From: Aduncisulcus paluster
Lineage: Eukaryota; Fornicata
Length of the DNA: 28,911 nt
Assembly (NCBI GenBank): GCA_024181965.1
Contig: BQXS01012548.1
Span: 1 to 28,911 of the forward strand
Reading direction: 5' to 3'
How positions within the stretch are numbered: the stretch's first letter is position 1; every line of letters begins with the position of its first letter. The translations under genes were made by a program, and so were the position numbers. Below, in pieces: positions 15,801-26,200 of this stretch. Below the pieces are notes generated by a model. That model worked only from the letters and a program-made list of their open reading frames with translations, was not told where the DNA came from and did no database searches.

Positions 15801-18800
15801 TGAAGCTCAAAAGCGGTTGCTCACACGTGAGAAGGAGTTGTCCGCCCAATATGAAGCTCTTCTCTCCCAACAGCGTGAACGCATCCGTTTGTTGTATTTA
15901 TCACACATTGAGCTTGAAGAAGACGTTCGTCGGAGATATACGAAGTGTCTTGCCGATGCCCAAGAACAACAACACAGAGCTGTGGATCGTTTGCATCAAG
16001 AACACCGCGCTGAGGTTGCCAAGGTTAAGGATTCCAATGTCAATTTGAAACGGGAACTGCTTGCTGACTACCTTCAAAAGGAGAAGAATTTGCGCATTAA
16101 GCTTGATGAGTTACTGGAACAAGAGAGAGATGCATGCAACGCCTCTGTTAATTTGAGTAAGTTGAGAACTCAACAAGATTGGAAACAACAGCGCCAAGAT
16201 ATTCTTGATCGTGAAAAGTCTTGGAAAGAGAAAGAAATTATTGAGACCAAGAAACACATCAGTGCTGTGAGCTCTGTGAAAGCTGATTGTGCCCGTGAGA
16301 AAGAAGATCTTGTTGCCCAACAAGCTGTTACTATTACTAAGCTTAAAGAGGAGACTGCTGCACAAATATCTGCCGTTAAAACAGAGATGGAGGCCAAAGC
16401 ACAGGCCCAACAGGATTCTCTTGTTGCTTCCCACGATGAACATGTTCGTTCTGTCATTAAGCTGAAAGACGAGGAGATGAAGAAAGACCAGGAGAGTCTT
16501 TTGGTTCAGAAACAAACTCTCCACTCTAACATCCTTGAGGCTCAGCACAACACCCAAGAAGCTGTCGCTCGTGTTCGCGTTTCTATCTTCGAGGAAGCCC
16601 TTGCCAACGCGAAGGAAGTCATGGCCGCCAAGAAACGTGCTCTTGACCGTCTGGAGGAAGAAAGGAGGAGAAAATTCAAGGAAGAGCAGGAATCCCTGTC
16701 TACCCAATTGAAGGATGAGCTTGAGAAGCTTAGACAACGTGAGCGCAAGCTTGAAGAGAAATATGAGAGACGCAGGGAAGAAGATAAGGTTAAGAATGAG
16801 CGCATGATCTCCCAGATTCGTACTGAGTGTGAACAGAGAATTGCCAGTGCCGTCAAGGAATGTGAGAATCGTCTTGCTCACCAAAAAGCTGAGTTCGATG
16901 ATACATTGACCAAGGAATCTGCTGTCTTCGAGAGTAAGCTTGCTGCCACTCTTCAGAGCCATTGCCAAGAGAAGACGAAACTCAGGGAATCATTGACTGA
17001 GGAAAGGAAGGTATTCCAAGCAAAAGAAAAGACTGTCCGCAAGGAAACTGAGAAGAAATTTGACACGTGTGAGAAGGATATCCGTGAAGAACATGAGAAG
17101 AAAATGTCCATTGTTCTTTCTGCTCACGCCTCTGAGATATCTGCTTTGAAGGAAACTCTTACCAAGGAAATCGTCACCCTCCGCGAACAAGTCGAGAAGA
17201 GAGAAGAGGAAATTGTCCGTAAACAGAGAGAGGCGAAGGAAGAAGAGGCTAGGAAATACACTGGAAAGCTCGAGGAAGCCCATCGTCAAATCAAAGCTGT
17301 TCTTGAGCAAGAATTCGGTGCCCGCAAGACAGAAATGGAGCGTGAGAAAGAGGAAGAGATCAGAAAGATTAAAGCCGATCTCCTTGCAAAAGGAGCTGTT
17401 CACGACACTTCTGTCCGTGCCCAATGTGAAGAGCGTTTGAGGTCAAAGGATCAGCATCATGCGGAAGAGTTGAAGCGTATTGAGGAGCTTCATACCCAAA
17501 AAGTTGCTGAGTTGAGAGAAGTCATCAAATCTGTGAAGGATGAGATGGAAGTTTCTAAGGATAAACTTCTTAAAGAGCAAGAACATGCTATCTTAACTGC
17601 TGAAGAGGACACCCACTCTTCACTCCAGCATACTCTTGCCACTCTCCGTGCCAAACATGACGAAGAGATCACGACTTTGAAATCTCAGCACGATCACGAC
17701 ATTTCTGTTCGTGCCGCTGAGTTCAAGCAAAAACAGCTCTCGATTGCCTCAGAGTTTTCTCAACGTGAAGCTGCTCTCAAGAAAGAAATTGAGGCTGAAC
17801 GTGCTTCTATTGATGTGAGGTTGCGTGAAAAAGAGAAGACAATTGAGAACACCATTGCCTTACAGACTCAGCATATTCGTGAAAGGTATGAACGCATGAG
17901 CAGTGATTTACATTCCCAATGTGATAGTGAGATTCGAGAAATCACTGACAAGATGCGTGAAATGAAGGAAACTCATGACAAGGAACGTGAAGAGTATGAG
18001 AAGATGGTTGCGGAGGAAGCTGTGCGTCGCATCAAGATGGAACAGCAGAAGTTTGTGGAAAGTATTGAAAAGAGAGAGCAAGAGCTCCGGGATATGGTTA
18101 AGACAGCCAAAGAGGAGTGCACCAGAGAGAAGAGAGAGCTTCGTGAACAATGTGAGAAGGATATGAAGGCCCACGAAGCCTCTCAAAGTGAGTGTTGCTG
18201 AGTTGAGAGAAGTCATCAAATCTGTGAAGGATGAGATGGAAGTTTCTAAGGATAAACTTCTTAAAGAGCAAGAACATGCTATCTTAACTGCTGAAGAGGA
18301 CACCCACTCTTCACTCCAGCATACTCTTGCCACTCTCCGTGCCAAACATGACGAAGAGATCACGACTTTGAAATCTCAGCACGATCACGACATTTCTGTT
18401 CGTGCCGCTGAGTTCAAGCAAAAACAGCTCTCGATTGCCTCAGAGTTTTCTCAACGTGAAGCTGCTCTCAAGAAAGAAATTGAGGCTGAACGTGCTTCTA
18501 TTGATGTGAGGTTGCGTGAAAAAGAGAAGACAATTGAGAACACCATTGCCTTACAGACTCAGCATATTCGTGAAAGGTATGAACGCATGAGCAGTGATTT
18601 ACATTCCCAATGTGATAGTGAGATTCGAGAAATCACTGACAAGATGCGTGAAATGAAGGAAACTCATGACAAGGAACGTGAAGAGTATGAGAAGATGGTT
18701 GCGGAGGAAGCTGTGCGTCGCATCAAGATGGAACAGCAGAAGTTTGTGGAAAGTATTGAAAAGAGAGAGCAAGAGCTCCGGGATATGGTTAAGACAGCCA

Positions 18801-19789
18801 AAGAGGAGTGCACCAGAGAGAAGAGAGAGCTTCGTGAACAATGTGAGAAGGATATGAAGGCCCACGAAGCCTCTCAAAGTGAGTTGATGGAACAATTCAA
18901 ATCCCAGTACATGGCTCTTGTTGACAAATGGGAACAAGATGTTGAGACTATGAGAAGTCAAAAAACCGAACTTGAGAGTGTTAACACCACACTCCTTGTT
19001 CGTTTGCGTAAACTCACTCACTCCGCCTCTGTGTGGAAACACGACTACCAACGTGCAACTCACACTCACTTTGACACTTTAATCTCCAACCTCAAGGGGA
19101 AGATTGAAGAGTTGGAAAGAGAGAATGGGAAATTACATGAAGAGAATGAGAACCTGACTTCAAGGATCGATGAAAATGCTGCCGCCGCTGCTGCTGTGGA
19201 TACCATGTCAATCCGTGCTCGTGAAGTTGAAGAAGAACGTGAAAAGGACGAGTTTGCCAAACAAACTGCTGAACAACGTGAAAAAGAGCGTCAGAGTGAA
19301 GGAATGCGCAAGTTACATGAATTGAAGAAATATCTTCGTGAAATGTGGAATAACTTAGAAGTTGATACCACTGATATTGCTACTTTCTTGTCATCTTTGC
19401 TTCAACACTTGACTTTCTCCCCTGAAGCTCTTGCCAAATGTGAAGCCGAGAAGAAACGCCTCGATGCTCTATTCCCTATTGTAAAGCTTGTAAGAGACCG
19501 TGAGAGTGCCAAACAAAGGTTAAAAGAGTTCTCTAAGCAAGCTTCGAATCCTGCAAGACTATTTAAGCGTTCTCAAGGAATGAAACGTGAGGCCATCCAA
19601 CGCGAGGAAATCTACACCGAAATTAAGAGATTAAACCAAGAATTGATTCCAAAATTGGATAATTATGAAAAGAAATTCGAAATTCCTTTCTTCTTCCATG
19701 GTAAAAGATACCTGGATCTCGTTGGGGTTGATTGTAGAAAGATTGAGCGTGAGGCTGAAAGAGCTAGAGACAAATCCTTCATGAAATGA
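12874..19789 (+). CDS. Giant coiled-coil protein with C-terminal MAP65/ASE1/PRC1-type domain (frame broken by duplication)
   Basis: As assembled, one frame runs 12874-18201 (1,775 residues) and another continues to 19789, because a 691-bp segment is exactly duplicated. Counting that segment once gives a single frame of 2,074 residues. Residues 1 to about 1900 are nearly continuous charged coiled coil rich in Glu, Lys, Arg, Ala and Gln. Residues about 1920-2050 differ and resemble the spectrin-like microtubule-binding domain of PRC1/ASE1/MAP65: LREMWNNLEVD, then LKEFSKQASNPARLFKR (PRC1 has F-x-x-KASDPNR), then a Glu/Lys helix, LIPKLDNYEKKFE and FFFHGKRYLDLV. That family crosslinks antiparallel microtubules and is normally about 600-900 residues. 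A role in microtubule bundling or a flagellar root is inferred. The truncated frame would lack this domain. Confidence 0.78.
17503..18884. repeat. Exact tandem duplication, 2 x 691 bp
   Basis: Bases 17503-18193 and 18194-18884 are identical and in direct order within the coiled-coil gene. 691 is not a multiple of three, so the duplication shifts the frame and creates a TGA at 18199-18201. No microhomology is visible at the junction. The lack of divergence points to assembly error or a very recent event. Confidence 0.92.
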
Positions 19790-19840
19790 GTCAACTAACT
19801 TCTATTAAATTAATCATCGATGTAATAATCAACAAAATAC

Positions 19841-19846
19841 AATAAA
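19841..19846 (+). promoter_or_regulatory. AATAAA, candidate polyadenylation signal of the coiled-coil gene
   Basis: The hexamer is 51 bases after the stop codon at 19787-19789 and just upstream of a stem-loop. The position is plausible, the background AT-rich. Confidence 0.35.
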
Positions 19847-19867
19847 ATTCGTTTTGAACTTCTTTAT

Positions 19868-19919
19868 TAGGGACGGGCGGCATTCAATCCAGTTACGTTT
19901 TCTGACAATTGCGTCCCTA
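19868..19919. repeat. Inverted repeat, 8-bp arms around 36 bases
   Basis: TAGGGACG at 19868-19875 pairs with CGTCCCTA at 19912-19919. The enclosed 36 bases are GC-richer than the surroundings. It could be a small structured RNA or a 3'-end structure of the coiled-coil gene. It does not fit a tRNA. Confidence 0.45.
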
Positions 19920-19968
19920 TTTGAATAAGATTAAATATTCACCATAATCATACCTTTTCCCTAGATTT

Positions 19969-20022
19969 TCATGAAATAATGATAATTTTTCTTTCTATTT
20001 GGCCAGAAAAATTATTTCATGA
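19969..20022. repeat. Imperfect 18-bp inverted repeat
   Basis: The right arm (20005-20022) is the reverse complement of the left arm (19969-19992) once a 6-base insertion, GATAAT, in the left arm is bulged out. The loop is 12 bases. It lies 190 bp upstream of the giant gene's start. No target-site duplication was found, so I cannot call it a mobile element. Confidence 0.5.
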
Positions 20023-20211
20023 GTTGGCCGAAAAATCTGAAATTAATATACGGATAAGTTAAAAAATCTCAATATTAAATTCATTTTATTCAGTTTGCAT
20101 ACCAATAAACGCTAATATAAAACTATAAAAGTGAAAGGCCAAGTTTGTTATCAAACACCTTTTATCTGACCATTTTGTCCTCAAAATTTTACATTAAAGA
20201 GCGTCTTTAAA

Positions 20212-23200
20212 ATGTTGATTCACTCAAATATAGAAAAAAGACTGTTCTTTGTAGAATGCCAAAAAGACATTGATCAAACTGCAGCTAGAAACATGTTGGA
20301 ATGGTTTCAAGCTGGAAATCACAAACAAATAGATGTTATTACTCCTTTATCAGTTATTTTGGCCCTTTTGAATACAAGTGAAAAAGATTTATATTGGTTT
20401 AGTGTGAAAGATAAAAAGTTCGTGCAAAATCTTAGAAAATATTTTGTTAAAAGTCCTGATAGTGATAAAAAAGATGTTGACAAACAGCTTTCATATAAAG
20501 ATTTGTTTTCTTTCCCCCAGAAGATAACATTACAACAACTCTATCAATGTGTTGGTATATATCTACGTGCTCAGGCTAGTTCAAAACTGAGAAAACAATT
20601 AATTGCAAAAGGAGTTGATGAAAAATATGTCTATAAAAAAGGACTTGAAATAGAACAATCTACAGATGATCAACCGGATAAGAAAGGATCAAAGGGTAAA
20701 ACAGATAAGAAAAAGGATAAAAACGATGATATCGACCATATTCAAATGCTTGAAAGTCTATTATCTGCACGATTAGCCCTTTTCTCCGAGTCTCCCCAAG
20801 AAAGTCCTGAATCATCGAAAAAAGGCAAAAAAGCTTCTATCGATTCTCTTGCTACGCCAACTCTGAATCCTATAATCCCCCAGGCCATCCGTGATGATCT
20901 TTCCCGACCCATTCCCTATGATGTCATACTACTGTGTGGATTTCCCTCTCCCTTTTCTCCTCCGATGAGCGATGAGTCGATCTTATCCCCCGTTGAGGAA
21001 GAGATGCTTGCTCGATTCATGCATGGACAAGATCCTTCGGGAGAATCTGGTGGAAAAGGAGGTAAAGGCAAGAAAAAAGAAGCCACACCTGTTGAAACTA
21101 CAGATCTGCCATTATTCCCTCCACAATCTCTGTTATGGGATTGTCCAACAATGCTGATTGACTGCGAATCAACTTGTGATATGTCATCAGAGTCATCCAA
21201 AGTATTTTACTCAGAACTCCGTGATATTATCCAACAATCCGGTCTGTCAATCGGTGGGCATTTCAGTATCACCCCTGATAACGATATCCCTTCGTCTTTG
21301 CCCCTTGTGCAGAGTTCCCCCGAGCTATTGAAGGTCCGTGATATTCTTGGTGATGAACTTGATCCCATGTATGAAGTTGCTGAGAAGAGATTGAAAGAGG
21401 AGGAAAAGAGACAACAAGAAGCAAAAGAAAGGGAAGACAAAGAACGTCTTGATCGAGTTAGAGAAAAAGCCAATGTTGATTCCTCTGAAAGCACTCCTTC
21501 CCCATTACAAGAACAGGCAAGTGAGTCGAAGCAACATGTCACACCTTTGCCAACAACTGGGCTTGTTGAAAGCGCTCAACCCAATAGTGAGGACGAAGAA
21601 GAGGAAGGCGATACCCCACGCTCTGCTGAGGAGACTGTAAAGCCTCAGTTCTTCCCATTTGGTGTGGCTCACTCCAAGTTCCCTTTACGTGCTTTCTTCC
21701 TCTCCCCACTCTGGTCTCGGACATCAAACGTCTTCCCACTAACAGTGACTGATATCAGCCAGCGCTCTCTTCTTGAAGAAAATGGCTCAAACTTCTTCAT
21801 GAGAAAACTTACAAAAGAAGAGCTTGAAGAACGCCAGAAAGAGAAGGGGAAACTACAAAAGGCCAAAGAGAAAGGAAAGAAGAAAGGAGCAGATTCTGAT
21901 GAGCCTGACCCATCTTCCCACGTGAAAGAACCGTTATATGTTCCAATTTCAAAAATGGACAAGCATCTCCTCTTATCAATGTGTTTGTCCACGAAGCTTC
22001 TCGATTCCTTGCGCAAATCTATCGCTCTCCCACATGTTTATCGTGCTTGGCTTGATTCTGGCAAAATATCACCCGATCATCCCAATTCCATTGTTAATCT
22101 CACTCCTTGGGGTGGAAATATCATTCCTGAGATGCCTCCTTCCATGAATTTCACTGTGGAAGCCTGGCAAGAGGAAGAAACATTGGAGGAACAAAAGGCG
22201 AGACTTGAGCGAGAGGAAGCTGAGAAGTTAAAGATGGAAGCTGACAAGGGAAAGAAGAAAGGTAAGCCAGGCGATAAGGGTGGCAAATCAACCTCGTTCC
22301 CAGAGAGCACGGATGATATTGAAGGTCCCTTGTTATTCTGGAAGTGTTGCTTTGGCATATCAACCTCATCATCTCTCCCTTCATTCTCTAAGGATTCTAG
22401 TGCAGTAATGCTGAGAGAATCCTTCCCAAAGGCGTCTGTTCGTTCAGTTGTTCCTTGCTCAATCCCTTCGTTGGTCCAGTTAGATGCTGTTCCACCCCTA
22501 AGACTCCAGGATTCCGAGGAAGAGAAGGATGGCAAGGAGGACAGGAAAGATACAGGGAAAGGCAAAGATACGTCAGCATTCCCCAATGATCTCTGTCCCT
22601 TTAACGAGTGGGGAGGCGTTTTGTTCGAGCAATTGCAGAAGATTGGCGCTGAAAAGGAAGCGAGACAAGAGAGAATTATGCTTGAAGATTTCATTTGTAA
22701 GTTTGGTGGAAATAAGATTCCCATTCCTGAAGATCATACTCGTGAGAAACTTGACGAGGCCTATGCCGCTGCTCGTGATACTATTTTTAGATCAGATGGT
22801 ATTGATTTTGTTGCCGTCAAGAAATATCTTCTTTCGAAGGGCAAGCTTGGTCGTCCTTCTAAATGGATGAAAGCTCAGGATAGGATTGAAGAAGAGCGAG
22901 AAATTCTGAATCAATCGGCAAAAGGGCGTCGCAAGGGAAAGAAGAAGGCCATTGAGCTATTTGAAGAAGACAGTGATAGTGCTATCAGTGATTATTCCAG
23001 AGCTAGAGCCTTGGAATCGGCCGTTATCGAGAAAGTATCCATCCGGTGGGTGAATGAGTTAGTCTCCATCGACCAGGCTATGCCAGTGGATGTATCCATT
23101 GATGGCATTGTTGATCACACAGACATTGAAACAGAATGGATGGATCTGTTTGGAGAGGATATCCAGGAACTCGAGGCGATCCATGTTGATGAAGAGGATG

Positions 23201-26200
23201 ATGCTGAAGATGAGCCTTCAAAGAAGAAACCTTCGGGTGGTGCGGCTAAGAAAGGAGGAAAGAAAGATGATAATTCTGCATTGCTTGAAGAAATTAAGGA
23301 GAAACGTACAAAACTTGATGAACAGAAGTCTATTTTCTATGCCGATGCTCAGTGTGATAAGAATGCTTTTTTCTTGTCTGATAATGCCATTTTATCCAAT
23401 ACTGAGCTTTATAATGCTACTCTTATGGACATTCCAGAATCGTTATGTGGAATTGCTTGTGTTGTCCACACTCTTGTTGATCAGGTCGCTGCAAACGTCA
23501 GTGTGCTTGAGTATATGAATAAGGAGAAGCAAAGACGTGGGAGAAAACAGGGCATGCATCCTGAAATTAAAAATTCAGTCATCATTAGTGACAAAACTGA
23601 TGTGTTTTTATCTGGATCATATCTGGATAAGGAAGAACAAAATATTGATAATGGAGGAAAACAAGAAGAGGACTATTCTCCATATCCTATGCATATATAT
23701 GTGCGTGAACTCCAATCGATTGTGCTTAAACAAGCCCAAGAATATATTTTAAATGTTGCTTCTCCTTTGTGTACTCTTTTTGATGGCTTCTTTGAGGAGG
23801 TTATGAAGATTGGAACTCTATCTATGGAGAAAGTAGCCACTATCTTCCCTAATGATCCATTGAAGTGTTTCTTCCACCGTATCCATCTCTTTTGTTCCAT
23901 TATTGAAGAGGAAGAGTTGCGTCAAAATGTACAAAAACGTGTCCTAGCTGTTGTTATGCGTTCACTTTGTGTTACTGACTATGAATTGAAAGCCAGCAGC
24001 AATGAAGCCTGCTCTGTTTCTTCCAACAAAACCTCGAAGGAACAACAACTCTTCGAGCTTATTCCCGATTATAAATTAGATTCCCTTGATGTCTCTGAAT
24101 GCATTTTATTCATGATGTTACAAAAGGTTGCGCAAGAAGAGGGTGGACATGTATTAGTCCATTCTCACGAGGGAAAGGAACAAGCTGATGGTGACGATTC
24201 TGTTTGTCGTTCATTTGAACTTGTTCCCCCCTCTGAATCGCCTGAAAAGGCTGTGTCTCTGTATGTGACTCCATCAGATATCAACTCTTTTTCAAGTTCG
24301 ATCACTCAATTCTTCTTTGGTGGTCGCCGAACTGAGACGCATACTTCCCTTACAACTGAAGATGTACTCCTCTGTGAACGTGAAGCCGAAAGGAGAAAGC
24401 TCCACCAAGATCGTGAGGTTGAGTTGTTTAAGCTTTGGCGAGAGTGGGAATTGAAGAAAATGTCAATGAAAAAGAAGCCAACAAGCAATGCTTCTCTCTC
24501 CAAGAAGAAGAAAGTGAAGACATTGAGCTCTGTTGTCCAAGATATTGAGAAACATACCCCTTCATTGTCATACATTTCACGATGCTTGTTACCTGCACCA
24601 CTTGATTGTGAGAATATCCAGCGCAACACATTTGTGAACTCTCCTGCTCCAGATTCCACTCCTCTATCCCTTCCTCTGCCTTCTCCATCATCTTTTGAGT
24701 CACGTTCTTGTGTGAATTTCACTGAGTTTTGCGATTCTCATGCATATTTTATTGCTCTGAGCATGAAAGAAGATAAGGAATTGTTGAACCAGATTAATGG
24801 CGTTGGCATTTCTAAAAAGGTCAGCAGACAGAGTTCTCAAGTTCCTATAACCGATAAGGATGCTTCTCCTGAGGCTATTGAAGAGGATATTTCTGTATCT
24901 CTTGAGAAAGTATGCAATCAATACGCACAGAAATGTCCATCTGTTTCTCGAAAGATATACCTTGGATTTTCAGCCCCTGTGCCACGCGAAGAGCATGAAG
25001 AGGAGGAAGAGGAAGAAGTTGCCGATGGAAAACATAATAAGAAGTCAGCCAATAGCAAGGATAAACCCCCAAAAGAACATGTCGTTGAGGATGAACACTC
25101 CGTTGCTCCTGATGCAAGTTCTCCTTCAAGTCCTGAAGTATCGTGTATATTGTCTATCGATCTCTCTCTCTTGCCACCTGCCCCACCTTCAACATGTTAC
25201 ATTGACCCAGTTTCTCTTGGTCATGTTGTAATCCTCCCTCCGCAACCTCCATCTTTGACATATTCAAAACCTGCTTTGACTCTAGAAGAGGAGAAAGAAA
25301 GGGACAAGAGGAGAAGGAAGTTGAAGAAAGCGAGTAAGTTACGCTTTGAACCTATATTGTTACCCACGAAGAAGAAAGCAAAGAAGAAGAAGGAACCATC
25401 ATCATATAAGAGTTCTGATGTCTCAAATTGTTCGTTTTTGTTGTCAATGCTTCCTCTATCTTTCTGCAATTCTAAGTTCTTGTCTCAGTTACACAGATCT
25501 CTCTGTCCTATTGATGTCGTCAGGGAGTGGAAGAAGGTGGAAACATGGATGCAAATGAATGAATCAAACGTTTCGGTTAAATCTCATATTAGTTCTATCT
25601 CTCCAGGTCTGAATAACATGCCTTATTCATCTTCTGTCTTCTCTAGGTTTATTGTCGGTTCGTCTCTTTTCTCTCTTTTATCCGTCACTCGCTTCCCTTC
25701 ATTTTTCCTTACTCCTGCCCACCCTCCTCTTCCACTTAATGCTTTAGCTCCTCTTGCTTCCAAGAGACGAGTTACAATGATGAACGGATGTATTGGACGC
25801 AGCGGTGGTGCTTCTGTTGTTGTTACTCGGCGCGGTGGTAGGAGTATTTTAGCCTCTGAACCATTCCCATACTTCCCCTCAATCATCCCCTCAATGGTGG
25901 ATGATGGTGTATCTTATTCTATTGATATGCACAGGGAAGTCATCAATCGTCGCACATTGAAGCTTCATCCCACCGTTTCTAACGATACCTGTGATAATCT
26001 TAGGGAAACTGTAACCTGCAATGTGAACCTCTCTGACGGAACCTGTGTTCGTGCGATCACCACTGACACCACTGTAACCGAGAAGGAGAGTTCAAAGATC
26101 TCTGTGTTGAACGGAGCAATGCACAGCGCAGTAACATATAGTTCTGGGTGCATAGTTGAACGGAAAGAGTTCTTAGATCTCCCTATTGTGAGTGAAGTTA

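Larger units (their letters stand above)
19790..20211. other. Intergenic region with two inverted repeats
   Basis: This gap lies between two giant plus-strand genes. It holds AATAAA at 19841-19846 and two potential stem-loops at 19868-19919 and 19969-20022, listed separately. No ORF or tRNA is seen. It presumably contains the 3' UTR of the coiled-coil gene and the promoter of the next. Confidence 0.5.

Noticed and set aside
16111-16968. 285-codon minus-strand open frame inside the coiled-coil gene
   Set aside because: It is an antisense shadow of Glu/Lys-rich codons, giving a Leu/Phe-rich translation with no family resemblance. Several similar shadows lie along the same gene.
18188-19789. 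Independent second coiled-coil gene
   Set aside because: It begins inside the duplicated 691 bp and has no promoter gap. It is the frame-shifted continuation of the gene at 12874.
22077-22724. 215-codon minus-strand open frame inside the giant gene
   Set aside because: Antisense shadow of the 2,900-codon frame; Ser/Phe/Pro-rich and without any recognisable domain.
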